The notes: generated by a model from the sequence alone, not told the origin. A stretch of DNA of 64,000 nt from Neofusicoccum parvum (GCA_020912385.1 CP087209.1:620001-684000), one strand, 5' to 3'; shown: positions 11,848 through 22,659, numbered from the stretch's first letter. Translations and numbers: made by a program.

Positions 11848-13534
11848 TAAGGTACTTCTTCTAGCTAGAATTTATTAACGATATCTAAAGATTCTATAGG
11901 AACTATAATATCTATAGAAGAATAAAGGTCTAGAGAGATAAGAAGTAAGGATTACTTAAGCTATTACTAGTACTAAGCCGCTAATAGAGAGAGATCTCTA
12001 TTAACTTTACTAGACTACTAATACCTAGTTACGGTTATAAAATACTTATAGTAATAACTAACCGCCTAGGGAAAGGAGTAATCCTTAAGGCCTACCTAAA
12101 TACTAAAATAGAAACTATTATAAGGCTGTTTATTAGATACTTCTACCGGAATTATAGTGTTCTAGTAGTAATCGTATCTAATAGGGGAATATAATTTATA
12201 AGCCTTCTTTAGTAATATATTTATTAACTACTTAAGATTAAGAGACGTATCTTAACGGCCTACTACCCCTAAATAGATAGATTAACGGAAAGAATAAATA
12301 CTAAAGTAGTAAGGAAACTCGTATTATTTATAGATTACTACTAGTAAGACTAGACGGACTAGTTACTAATTATTTAGCTGGCCCTTAATAGAAGAATATT
12401 AATAATAACTTAGATAAGCCTCTTCTTCCTCTCCTATAGGTTCTACCTCGAGCTACTAGAACTACTTAAGGATATTTAACTTAATAACCCCTATAGGGAC
12501 TCCCTAGTAGTAAGAGTAGAGGTAATTATAGCTAAGATTAAAGAAGTTACGGACTAGGCGTAGATATCTATAGTAGAGGCTTAATAGGAATAAGAGAAGT
12601 AAGCTAACCGGTAGAGAAATCCTTTACCTACGTATAAAGTAGGTGATAAGGTTTAGCTACACCTACGGAACCTAAAGACGGATAGGCTAAGTAAGAAACT
12701 TAATAATAAGGTAGTAAAATTTATTATTATTAAGATAGTTAGATCTTATAACTATAAACTAGATATCTCTAGAGTAGTATATAATATCTTCTACGTAGAC
12801 CTCCTCTAGCTGGTAGGAATAGACCTACTACTAAGCTAAGTATAGGACGACTATTAACCCCTACTAGTCTAAGTAGACGGCTAGGATGAATAGATAATAG
12901 AGGTAATCCTAGGCGAGAGAATAGTAAAAAGACTAGGTTAATAAAGGCGCTAGCTATAGTATTAAGTTAAATAAGAAGGATATACTCAGCTAATATAGGA
13001 ACCTATATTAGTACTAAAGGATATAGTAGCGCTAGACTCCTACCTAGAATAAAGGAACTAGTAACGAACCCTATAGAAACTCTAGTACTAAGATTAGACT
13101 AATAGGTAACTAAATAAGAACTAGTAGTAAGTAAAAAGACAAGCGGTTTAGCCTAGCTAAAGCTAAGCCTAATCTAGGTAATATTAATCCTTCCTATTAA
13201 CTAATAGTAAACTACGAGACGATAGTACTAGGTTACCTAGTTAGGTATTATAGACTACTAGATAGAATCTACTAGTACTAGAGAATCCTCTTCCTATTAA
13301 TAGATAGGCCCTTAATTTAATAGCTAGTCGATAAGCCTATAATAGCTTATTAACTAAGAGATATTACTACTTTAATATAATATACTACCGTCGTATACTA
13401 CCGGTCAGCTAAGTTTCTAACTACGCTATATAGCTATTTAATATTAAAGTTCTTCGCTTTTTTACCTTATATACCCCTCTATAATAGAAGAAGATCCGCC
13501 CCCACTAAGAATTAAACCCGATACTGTCTAAAAA

Positions 13535-13568
13535 CGGAAAGAGGGGAAGGGGGGGGGGGGGAAAATAA
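13535..13568 (+). other. Polypurine tract of the gypsy element
   Basis: A purine run (GGAAAGAGGGGAAGG followed by a long G run and GAAAATAA) lies immediately before the 3' LTR at 13569. This is the expected position of the plus-strand primer of an LTR retrotransposon. Confidence 0.8.
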
Positions 13569-13752
13569 TATTAGAGTCTAAAGCCTTAAGAGAAGCCTTA
13601 GAGAATTATTAATAGTTACGTAATATTAAGTCTTCTTTATATTTAAGTTCTCTTCTTTATTCTTCTTTTTCTTTTTCTTCTCTTTAAGTCTTAGCTTAAC
13701 GTATATAGCGTAATATACCTTTCAGCGATTATCCTAAGGTTGAGCCCTAATA
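13569..13752 (+). repeat. 3' LTR of the gypsy chromovirus (184 bp)
   Basis: Pairs with 6860-7043 over the full length and is followed by the target duplication TTTAG at 13753-13757. Differences from the 5' LTR are mainly transitions, so they cannot be used directly as a molecular clock. Confidence 0.93.
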
Positions 13753-13757
13753 TTTAG

Positions 13758-14750
13758 TAAAGTAGTTTAAATTCTCTACTATTACTAATAGGAGGCCCTC
13801 TAGGCCTTAGATTCTAAGCTAAAGTATTCTATTAACCTTTTCCTAGTCCGCTTTCTTCTACTAAGGTCTAGGGGGTGGTTGGATTACTAGGGTAAGAGTA
13901 GTATTAAACGTAATAAGAATAGATAGGTAGTTAGAAGAGGATTTAAGCTCTAGAAGAATTCTATAGTATAAGATTCTCTCTTCTAGCTAGTAAGAGGTAA
14001 AGATAAGGTCTAAGATACTTTTACTATTCTTAGTTCTTCTAGTAACAGTTCCCCTAGGTAGCGTAAGGTTAAGGTTAGCTATTATAGCTATTCTAATTAG
14101 GCTGTCTATAAGGCTATAGTATATAGGAGAGGTGATACCTCCCTAGAGAAGATAATATAGGTTAAAGTCTTTAAGAAGGATATATTCTTCTTATCTACTA
14201 AGGGCTCCTAGAAGGAGGGAGAACGTTTCTAGGAAGATACTAGTATAGGAGAGTAGTACTAGGTTATAGTAATTATATATATAGATACTACGTGACTTAG
14301 TAATAATAGTAAGGGTAATAAAGTCTAAGGAGTATATAGTTTCCTACTATAATTCTAGAGCTAGAGCCTTACTTATAAGAAAGTAGGTTCTCGCCTTACC
14401 CTTCTAGAAGAAGACTATATAGTAAGCTAGGTATCTTACTATAATTTTAATTTTTAGATTTCTCTAGGATTCCTAGAGAGCTAGAATATAGTAGGTTTTT
14501 AGATCTAGCTCCTTAAAGAGGAGAAGTATAACTTTATTCTTACTTTTATTTATATTATACTATAGGATAGAGAGTGTATTTATCTCTATTATTAGGTTTT
14601 ATTTATTACTATATTAGGCTATATAGGGTTAGGTGTATTATCTTAAGTAGTAGGAGTAGTTTCCCTAGGGTTTCTAAATCTTTATATAGGTTATATATAG
14701 TAATCCTTTCCTCTAATTCTAGACCTAATCCTCTCCTATATAGACCCTCT
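13758..14750 (-). mobile_element. Tad-like LINE, 5' half (endonuclease), continuation of 4111-6859
   Basis: Minus-strand translation gives an AP-endonuclease-like (EEP) domain. Around 14220-14160 the pattern LGALSR...YILLKDFNLYY resembles the conserved GDFNxHHxxWGG block. It is followed by LTLPRGTVTRRTKNSKSILDL at about 14090-14020 and a SNYLSILI block. The order (endonuclease here, reverse transcriptase at 4111-6859) and the TTTAG duplication show that the gypsy element split one LINE. CA and TG dinucleotides are nearly absent. The 5' boundary near 14750 is approximate. Confidence 0.8.
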
Positions 14751-15565
14751 TAACTCTATAAGAGGCCCCTACGCTTAATAGAGTAATTAGAAAAGATCTT
14801 AAATTATACTAGATTATTCTAGTTACGCTTAAATTAACGCTAGACTTCTCTTTCTAATAGGTAAGAGACGCCTTTAATAGAGTATTTTAGAAAAAAGAGA
14901 CGACTACTCCTATAGTCGCCTCTATTACCCTTACCCCTAGGGGTAATTACCTCCTTACTATAACCCCTAATTTCAACGTACTAACTAAGTAGACTAAAAA
15001 AGAGTAATTTAGTTAAGACTTTTTCTAACTAGAATTAGCCTAAAAGTTAAGAAAATATAGGTAGTCCTATATACCGCCTAATATAAGCGCTGCTAGGGGT
15101 TCGGGCACCTTAATAAAAGATATACTAGACCCTCTAGATATAACTATTACGCTAGCCTCTACTATATAACTAAATATACCTGTAATTACTATAATAGTAG
15201 GGGTAAGTGCCCGTACTTACTCCTATACTACGTTAATTATAAAAATCTTGATAAGGAAACCCCTTATTTTAGTAATAACCTAAGGTGTCCTACTTAACCT
15301 AGAAGTAGAAAGAATTAGGGCCCTTACTACCCTTCTCTTTTAATTATTTCCTACTAAACTACCCTAATATTCCTTTTCTTATTTTTATTTCCCGCTTAAA
15401 AAGTAAACTATTAAGTATATTCAGCCTAAGCTATAATAGTAGAAAGAGATAACCTCTATTCTAGCTAGTTACCCCCTCTAAACCCCCTTAGTAATGCTTA
15501 TAGGGTATCTATCTATAATAGTCTTAGACTCTACACGGACTTTAAACCAAAATAAATAAATAAAT
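14750..15565 (+). mobile_element. ORF1-type non-LTR element: zinc-knuckle ORF and 3' end
   Basis: The plus strand carries a degraded ORF1 with segments like TTTPIVASITLT and NYLLTITPNFN. A zinc-knuckle region follows at 15080-15240, aligning base by base with the better preserved copy at 16670-16900. The 3' UTR follows directly, without any reverse transcriptase ORF, and ends in a repeated AAAT tail at about 15548-15565. It may be the second half of the element whose leader and ORF1 start lie at 3564-4110. Many CAG/CGA-to-stop changes are present. Confidence 0.65.
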
Positions 15566-15705
15566 AAATAGCCTATTAACCCCCCCCCCCCCCCCCCCCC
15601 CCCAACACCCCTTAGTAGATGCTTATAGGGCACCTCGTTCTTATAGTCTTAGACTTAGTTAGCGACGTAAATGAAAATTAAATCAAATTAAATCAAATTA
15701 AACAG
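15566..15705 (+). mobile_element. Second, short copy of the ORF1-element 3' end, with a poly-C tract
   Basis: Contains only the last part of the shared 3' end (CCTTAGTAGATGCTTATAGG to the tail). It ends in repeated AAATC/AAATT units, placed in tandem behind the previous copy. A run of about 26 C (about 15578-15603) replaces part of the aligned AACCCCACCCTAAACCCCC segment. The C-run length is a likely sequencing or assembly uncertainty. Confidence 0.7.
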
Positions 15706-16605
15706 CCTAAAGAGACGGTAATGAGGACTCGCGCGACTCTAAGACCTGGCTAACGCGTTTAGAAGCAGGGTTATCGCGAGTCTAGCACTGGGAGCAAGTA
15801 ACCGCGTCAGACGTGCTTCGGGCCGGATTGAGCAGATGTACCGGGGTGCGCAGACGGCGAGAAGTCTGTTACAAAGGGGCAGCAGCGGCGCCAGCGGCTG
15901 TATAAAGCGCACCCGATCGCGATCATCGACGGCAGCAAGGCGAGATGACCATCTACTGCACCTACTGCGGCCACGGCTTCTCGCGGACAGAGCACCTGGA
16001 GCGCCACCTGCTGATCCACAACGACGCCAGGCCGTTCCGCTGCGAGACCTGCCACCTGAGCTTCCGCCGCCGGCACGTCCCCCGCCGCTGCAGCTGACGC
16101 GCGCCGTGGGAGCTGACACGGGCCGAGTGCAGATGCCGTGCACGCGGTGCGTGAAGCGCGGCTGGGCCTGCGCGCCCCGTCCATCGCTCCGCGCCAGCCG
16201 CAAGCCAGCCGCAGAGCCGCTGCCGCCGCCAGACAAGCCGCCCGCTGCGGTCCGGCGCGGCTCGGGCTCCGATGCCTCCAATCCTCCCGCCGCCGCCAGC
16301 CCCGACCTCCTGTTGGGCGTCTTGGCAGACGACGCCCCGCTTGTGCCGCCTCGGTCGTCGTCCATCGCGCTCACTGGTGCCGCGCTGCCTGTCCAGCCCG
16401 TGCCGCCTCACTTCATGGACTGGGATGGTTTCCTGGACGCCACGCCCTCTCCGGATGCGGCCGACGACGAGCCCGGCCGCTTGGTCGAGCCTGTCACTGC
16501 CGAGGCCCGCGACTGCCTGATCATGATGGTCCAGCGCGTCTTGAACCTAGGTAGGCGCCAGACTTAGGAGGCTTTATCCATCTGCCTCCGTCGAGCACCC
16601 TCAGA

Positions 16606-16618
16606 TCGCTGCTCCACA
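16606..16618 (+). repeat. 13-bp target-site duplication, left copy
   Basis: TCGCTGCTCCACA here equals 17345-17357. Removing 16619-17357 rejoins the transcription-factor frame (TLRSLLHS then YLQNNETR). Confidence 0.9.
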
Positions 16619-17344
16619 TTATTTGGCTGGAATTAGCTTGAAAGTCGAGAAGATGTGGGCGGTCCTACGCACCGCCCAATGCAAGCGCTGCCAGGGGTTT
16701 GGTCACCTTGATAAAAGGTGTAAAAGACCCCCTACATGCGTATATTGCGCAGCCCCCCACCACACATCAAAGCACTCCTGCGCGCACTATAATAGTAGGG
16801 GTAATTATACGCATTTACTTCCTAAATGCGCTAATTATAAAGGCCCCCACTTAGGCAGCGACGCTAGGTGCGAGTCTAGGCCTAGGCTAGGCAATAAATA
16901 GGCCCTTTTTCTACCTTTTCCCTTTATTAATTTCCTACTAAATTACCCTAATACTCCTTTCTATATTTTATTTTGTTAATTTCCCGCTTAAAAGTAAACC
17001 GTTAAGTAGGTTTAGCCTAAGCTATAATAGTAGAAATGTTATGGTTTGTACCTATAATGGTGCCTTGGAGGATCCGCGGCGATCACGTGTAGCGCTAGTA
17101 TTCGCTTATATAGAGTCGCTGGGGACGCGTGTCCTTTCCTTCCCAGCTTGACCTTCGTGTAGACGGAATCCAACTCTTCAGCGCTCACCCTAGGGTTGAA
17201 CCATCACAAGAAAGGGTTAATCCCTATTCTAGCCCGTTAACCCCACCCTAAACCCCCTTAGTAGGTGCTTAAAGAGCACCTTATCCTTATAGTCTTAGAC
17301 TTAATTAGCGATATAAATGAAAATTCAATTTAATTTAATTTAAT
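16619..17344 (+). mobile_element. 5'-truncated ORF1-type non-LTR element inserted in the regulator gene
   Basis: Flanked by a 13-bp duplication. It has an open zinc-knuckle frame at 16623-16901 with C-x2-C-x4-H-x4-C (CKRCQGFGHLDKRC) and a second Cys/His group (CVYCAAPHHTSKHSC). After the stop follow a T-rich 3' UTR and a tail of repeated AATTT at 17320-17344. No reverse transcriptase is encoded between the knuckles and the tail. This copy keeps many CA and TG dinucleotides, so it is less mutated than its relatives at 2665 and 14750. A 172-bp solo LTR lies inside its 3' UTR. Confidence 0.88.
17037..17208 (+). mobile_element. Solo LTR, 172 bp, inside the ORF1-type element
   Basis: The insert is absent from the two sibling copies, which read straight through TAGTAGAAAG. 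Its ends are TGTTATGG and CCATCACA, and it has a 5-bp duplication AGAAA at 17032-17036 and 17209-17213. It contains a TATA-like element (CTTATATAGAG). CA and TG dinucleotides are intact, so it is young or escaped RIP. It is unrelated to the 472-bp LTRs apart from its first bases. Confidence 0.85.
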
Positions 17345-18915
17345 TCGCTGCTCCACAGCTATCTCCAAAACAACGAGACCCGCGTCGGCCTGGTGCCGGG
17401 GAGGTTGCTCAAGACATCTGAACTCATGGCATCAGCAAGCTACGACAACCTTTCTGGACTCATTGTGCTGCTGACTGAAGCCTGTTGCTCAGCCTTTCCC
17501 GACATCCTGGGCGAGAACTCTCGGGCCAAAGGAGACTGTCGCTTTTTCCACTCCATGCTGCTGCTGCGACAGCTGGCCATTTGGAGCAGCGACCCACGCT
17601 ACGTCAAGGTAAGCGCCCTCGCCTCCCTTCACCGCAGCCCAGTCTGACCGTCAATGCAGGTGGGCCTAAGCCTGTGGGATAGCGGGATAAAGGTGAGGAT
17701 AGTTCCAGGCTGTGGGGCTGAGATGTCTATCCCCTGACATCAACACAGATGCTTGACGAAGACGACATGCTCGAATACCAGTCTCTGCATCTTGGGCCGG
17801 CAGTGGACAAGCACGCCTCGTTTCACCTGTGGCAGCAGCGTGAGTATCGAAGCCGGTAAGCGGGAACGGCAACACAACGTTGGCAGTGGAACTGACGCAG
17901 GAAGGCTGCTGTATGCTTGGATCCTGAACGACTTGGGAATAAGCTTGTTCCATGACATTCCACCCAAGGCGTTCGCCAAGGACATCCACGCCGCTCTCCC
18001 TGAGGCAGAGCTTTTGTGGCATGCCCGCTCGGCCGACGAATGGCTTGTTGCCTACGAAAAAGTTGCCGGCGGCTCTGGGAACCACGCTCTTCCGTACACA
18101 GACTCTCTATCTCAGGCCTTCCGCAAATTTATCCATGGAAGCACTTCACTGCTACCAGCACGCTCCTGCATGCTTATGTACCTTGGACTCTTACTCCATC
18201 CGCTACATGCCCTCACCTTTCATCTTCATCATTCCTTTGACTACATGTTCCAAGACTCCGAGAATGGGTCTTACTCCGTATTCATGGCCTCAAAGGCTCT
18301 GTCGCCAGAGACTGGCGGGCTCCTTCGCAGGTGGCTTGCGCTTTACAGGTCGAGCGTTGAAGAAGACGCGGCACCCCACCGACATATCTCATCATGTACC
18401 ACTTCATGAACCTCAACAACCTCGCCTCGTTCCCTCAGATCGAACGTCTCATCTGGCAAGGGCCAACGCTCGAGGCGTCGATAAAGAACTCGTGGTTCCG
18501 CCTTCGCTGGGAAGAAGATCTGCCACAAATACTATTTCACAGCGGCCGGACAATGCGACTCTTACGCAACCTGGCAAGCCGAGAGCTTCCCGCTTGGTGG
18601 ACCACTGCCATGTATCGAGCAACACTGATCATTTGCGCCTCGACGCTTTCACACTCGCCACACGATATCAGTTCACCAGCACAGATGCTTGCTATTGATG
18701 ACCCAAGTTTGGATGATGATGTGTGATCGCAGACGCTTTTTAACAATTTGCTGGCTGGCAGTCCAGCACTCACAGCGGTGGACGGCACCTTATTACCACT
18801 GGAGAGACTCTGCGAGGTTCTAGATCATTGCATTGCTGTATACGTGGAGATAGATGCGGGCGCCCAGAGCACTCCATTGTTCTTCGCAAAGTTACAGTGT
18901 CTAAGGGGTTTATAG

Positions 18916-19683
18916 CGACCTTCGTTATTTTAGAAATTCTAATTGCATTAGATCTTTTTAAAAGTTACCCGTGCGGCAAGTCTACTTTAAAATATATAAA
19001 ATAATAGAACTTTAAAGGCTATTCTATAGTAGAAGAAATAGGGAGTTTTAGTAAAATATTTAATATTTTAATAATTTAAAAAAAAGTTATTATGATTTAT
19101 TTTTACTAGTTTCTTTATAAAGTAAATAATATATTATTATAATATTTTCTATTAGAATCTTTACCTCTAGATAATGTTAAGCTGGTTTAGCATCGAGAAT
19201 AAATATATATATTATATATACCGTAAGGCTTAAGATAGAACGAGAAGCTACTTCTATACTAGGTAGAGAGTTGTTTGGTCGTTGTTGAAGTCGCCCTCAT
19301 CGGCTGTCTTGCTGCTCCTGCTGTTTGGATGTCGATATTAGCGCGAAGGGCGGTCAGCAGTGCACAGAAACTTCCATAGAGCCAGTGGGCCGTTGAGTTC
19401 GCGCCAGGCTGGAGTGTGCGGTTGTTGCCGGAAGACGCGCTTGCTCCGGCATCTACCACAGGCCTCAAAAGGCTCAGGCGTGCACTCCAGACAAGGTTTG
19501 GCTGATCCATACCTTCCCTGCACTCATCCCTGAGGCTAAGAAAGGCAATGGCGTCATGCCCCACCTTCCCCACTAAGGACATGTGTACATAGTACGCGTT
19601 CGAACCGCCCTCGTCCACTGCATCTCTCTCACCAGCGGCTTGCCCCTCGACGCGGCTGCTCCTGTCAATTGATCCCCTGCAAG
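18916..19683. other. Intergenic, AT-rich core, no gene seen
   Basis: 18930-19260 is very AT-rich with TA-dominated composition, probably an unrecognisable transposon relic. 19260-19683 returns to normal composition and should hold the promoter and leader of the glycoside hydrolase gene. Confidence 0.6.
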
Positions 19684-21860
19684 ATGGCTGCTCCATTGGC
19701 CCAAGCCTACCCTCGTCCCGACTTTGAGCGTGCGGATTTGCACTGGCGGTCGCTGAACGGGCCTTGGGATTTCCTCTTTGACGACGACGATGTTGGGCTG
19801 TCGGAGCGCTGGCAGCTCCAAGGCCTGCCCGACCAGGTGGTGGTGACGGGAGCCGGGAGCTCCAAGGCCGACGAGTCCGAGAGCGCGAGCATCACGCAGA
19901 AGATCGCGGCGGGCACGCAGAATCTGATCAAAGACAACCTGGCGTTCCGGGGGACCGGATCCAGGACCAACACCAAGCGGCCGATCCAGGTGCCGTATGT
20001 GTTCCAGGCGCCGGCGTCCGGCATCAACGAGCGCGGCGACCACGAGGTGCTGTGGTACGAGCGGGCCATCGAGGACCCGCGCAGCGCGGCGCAGAGGGAG
20101 CGCGGCGACAGAACGCTGCTCCGGTTCGGCGCGGTCGACTACGACGCCACGATCTGGCTGGGCGGGCAGTACGTGGGCGGCCACCGCGGCGGCCACGTGC
20201 CGTTCGAGCTCGACATCAGCGACGTGCTGGACGCGGCGCCGGCGGGGCCGCTGCGGCTGACGGTGCGGGCCTACGACTCGGCGTACGACCTGACGCAGCC
20301 GCGCGGCAAGCAGTACTGGGGAGCCAAGCCGGAGAGCATCTTCTACACGCCGTCGGGCGGCATCTGGCAGTCGGTGTGGCTCGAGACGGTGCCGCGCGCG
20401 CGCATCGCCGACAGCAGCAGCGGCACCGTCCTGCGCGCCAGCGACATCGACTCCGGCGAGCTCGACGCGCAGGTGGCCGTGCTGGGCCGCCGCGCCGGCA
20501 CCACGTACCGCGTCGAGCTGGCGGCGACCCTGGGCGGCGTGCCCGTCGCGACGTCGCCGCAGAAGGCGCTGCCCAAGGACAAGAACCTCGCGGGCCTGCG
20601 GCTCGGCCTGCGCCTGTCGCCGCCGCAGCAGGCCGCCCTGCCCGACGCGCTGCGCCGCGCTGCGCCGCTGGACAGCGCCCGCTGCTGGCGTGACGGCGTG
20701 GCCCTGTGGTCGCCCGAGCACCCGCTGCTGTACGACCTGACGCTGCGGCTGTTCGACGCGGCCGGCGCGCTGGTCGACGAGGTGCACACCACGACGGGCG
20801 TGCGCTCCCTCAGCTGGACCGCGGGCGACGGCGCGCTCCACCTGAACGGCCGCCCGCTCTTCCAGGCGCTGGTGCTGGACCAGGGCTACTGGCCCGACAC
20901 GTTCATGACGCCGCCGTCGCCCGACGCCCTGAAGGCCGACATCGAGCTGTCCAAGAAGATGGGCTTCAACGGCTGCCGCAAGCACCAGAAGGTCGAGGAC
21001 CCCGTCTTCCTCTACTGGGCCGACCGGCTGGGCTACCTCGTGTGGGGCGAGATGGCCAACGCCTACCAGTTCAGCCAGGAGTACGTCGAGCGCTTCAACC
21101 AGGAGTGGATCGAGTCGGTCAAGCGCGACATCAACCACCCGTGCATCATCACCTGGACGCCCGTCAACGAGAGCTGGGCGTACACCGCGCTCAAGGACAG
21201 CGTCGAGCAGCGGAACCACATCCGCGCCCTCTACTACCTGACAAAGTAAGCCCTCTCCGCCGCCATGCCGGGCTGCAGCGCTGACACCTCTTCCAGGACG
21301 CTGGATCCTACCCGGCCCATCAACGACAACTGTGGCTGGGAGCACGTGTGCACCGATCTCACCACCTTCCACGACTACAGCGATGCTCCTGCCTTGACCG
21401 AGACGTGCTCCACGCTGCAGGGCATTCTCAAGCCGAAGGCCGAGAGGCCCATGTTCGTTGCGCCGATCCCTGGCCTGGATCCGGGTGCAGAGCACCGCCC
21501 CGGAGCCGTGGTCTTGAACACCGAGTTTGGAGGTGTCAACATCGCCCCAGCAACCGGTGATTCTGCCGACGAGTGGGGGTACACAACCGCGAGCGACCCG
21601 CAAGACCTACTCCAGAGGATCGAGCGTTTGATGAGGGGCGTTGTTCAAGGCGGCCATTCCAGTGGTTTTGTCTACACTCAGCTGTAAGTCGGCCCGCACC
21701 GCCGAGAAGCATCCAAGCTGACTTGTGTTGCAGTGCCGATATCGAGCAAGAGACCAATGGCCTCTACTCGTTCGACCGCAAGGAGAAACTGAGTGCCGAG
21801 AAGGTGAAGGCTGTCGTGGATGAGGTGCTGAAGATCTTCTACGCCAGCAGGGGCTTGTAA
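19684..21860 (+). CDS. Glycoside hydrolase family 2 (beta-galactosidase/glucuronidase-like), cytosolic
   Basis: Three exons, 19684-21245, 21297-21683 and 21734-21860; 691 residues. Both GTAAG donors and CAG acceptors restore the frame. The N-terminal sugar-binding jelly roll includes LNGPWDFLFDDDD and the block around WYERAI. An immunoglobulin-like middle follows, then a TIM barrel with the acid/base motif TPVNESW (glutamate of the NE pair) and the nucleophile segment LNTEFGG. Family 2 enzymes release galactose, glucuronate or mannose from non-reducing ends. There is no signal peptide, so it should act inside the cell, probably on imported oligosaccharides or glycosides. Exact substrate specificity cannot be read. 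Very strong GC bias gives long antisense open frames that are not genes. A broken Zn2Cys6-type regulator lies just upstream on the same strand. Confidence 0.9.
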
Positions 21861-22659
21861 TTCGATGCAGATGGCTGTCTCTTCCGCCTGCATCATCAAC
21901 GATAGGCTGGTACCTATCGACATGTGCTCGTCAAAAGCCTACAGTCATATACAGAGTAAAATTGTCACAATTTGTGCCTCCCTCAAATTTGGTTCCGATT
22001 CTCCGAAAGACAATCATCGCCAATTTTGTTCCGCCGTGAGCTTCAGGGAAATTCTTCTCTTTTTTACCGCCCAATGTCGGGCTATAACATGCGATTCATG
22101 CGAGGTAGAAAACGCTAAGGTCACTGAAACCACATCATCTTGAGATGAGCATTTGTCTTAAGTGTAAACTTAAGGTCGGAGTCCAATATAAATTCTACCG
22201 ATACTCTTGTTGAACTATAACCTCACGATCAAACCTCCCGCGACCCTGGCAGCCAGGTCTTTTACCATCAAATTACGAAGCAACCATTAGGAACTACATC
22301 GTACACCTACGCCCACCAAGAAACGAGAGCCACAGCGAACCTAGCCATAACCAGCACACGGATCGCATAGCATCAGACATGGCACCCTCACCGCCTACTA
22401 CGGGCGCCACATACAAAAAGTAGAGTTTCGGCCACCCACAGGGAACCGAAGTCGAGTACAAATCTCAAGCAGAAGGCACAGAGAAACACAGCGTCAGCTA
22501 TGCCGAGATCTCGCATATACGTATATATAACATGCCGATGAACCTCTTAGAAACGAACTTGCCTCCGGCGTTTGTCATCCTGTTGAAATTCAGTTCAAAC
22601 ATCGTACTATACTCGACGAAGCCCTCCCAGCGCATAATAAACGGCACATACACGAATGT
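21861..22659. other. Intergenic, no gene seen
   Basis: Moderate composition. Only short frames without recognisable features. It probably holds the 3' UTR of the hydrolase gene. Confidence 0.6.

Larger units (their letters stand above)
6860..13752 (+). mobile_element. Full-length Ty3/gypsy chromovirus, RIP-degraded
   Basis: Bounded by 184-bp direct LTRs and a TTTAG target duplication (6855-6859 and 13753-13757). Plus-strand translation, full of amber codons, gives the pol order of Ty3/gypsy. Gag remnants lie at about 7540-8340 (FFILYNRLRGEAA-like, then a Cys-rich knuckle relic). Reverse transcriptase lies at about 9640-10130 with the YVDDI box at 10070-10085, and RNase H at about 10420-10760. 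Integrase core and C-terminal parts lie at 11860-12800. A chromodomain relic lies near 12905-13020 with the pattern GERIVKRLG and VK-EGYTQLI-EP. A purine-rich tract precedes the 3' LTR. Two 472-bp solo LTRs interrupt it; without them and their duplications it would be about 5.94 kb. Confidence 0.93.
15945..18915 (+). pseudogene. C2H2/Zn2Cys6 fungal transcription factor, broken several times
   Basis: A first C2H2 finger (CTYCGHGFSRTEHLERHLLIH, C-x2-C-x12-H-x3-H) starts at 15945. The second finger breaks off after CETCHLSFRRR. The frame then shifts, and only the second half of a Zn2Cys6 motif (CTRCVKRGWACAP) remains at 16134. The middle region continues after 16571 (FIHLPPSSTLRSLL). A retroelement fills 16619-17344. 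The frame resumes at 17345 and runs with introns at about 17610-17658, 17694-17750 and 17841-17900 through SELMASASYDNLSGLIVLL and DIPPKAFAKDIHAALPEA. A frameshift near 18370 leads to IMYHFMNLNNLASFPQIERL. A TGA at 18724 precedes in-frame homologous sequence (GSPALTAVDGTLLPLE) ending at 18915. A gene of this class would regulate transcription; this copy cannot make a DNA-binding protein. Confidence 0.85.

Noticed and set aside
19573..21603. 676-codon minus-strand open frame
   Set aside because: It is antisense to the glycoside hydrolase exons; the GC-rich third positions of the real gene create it and its translation has no domain.
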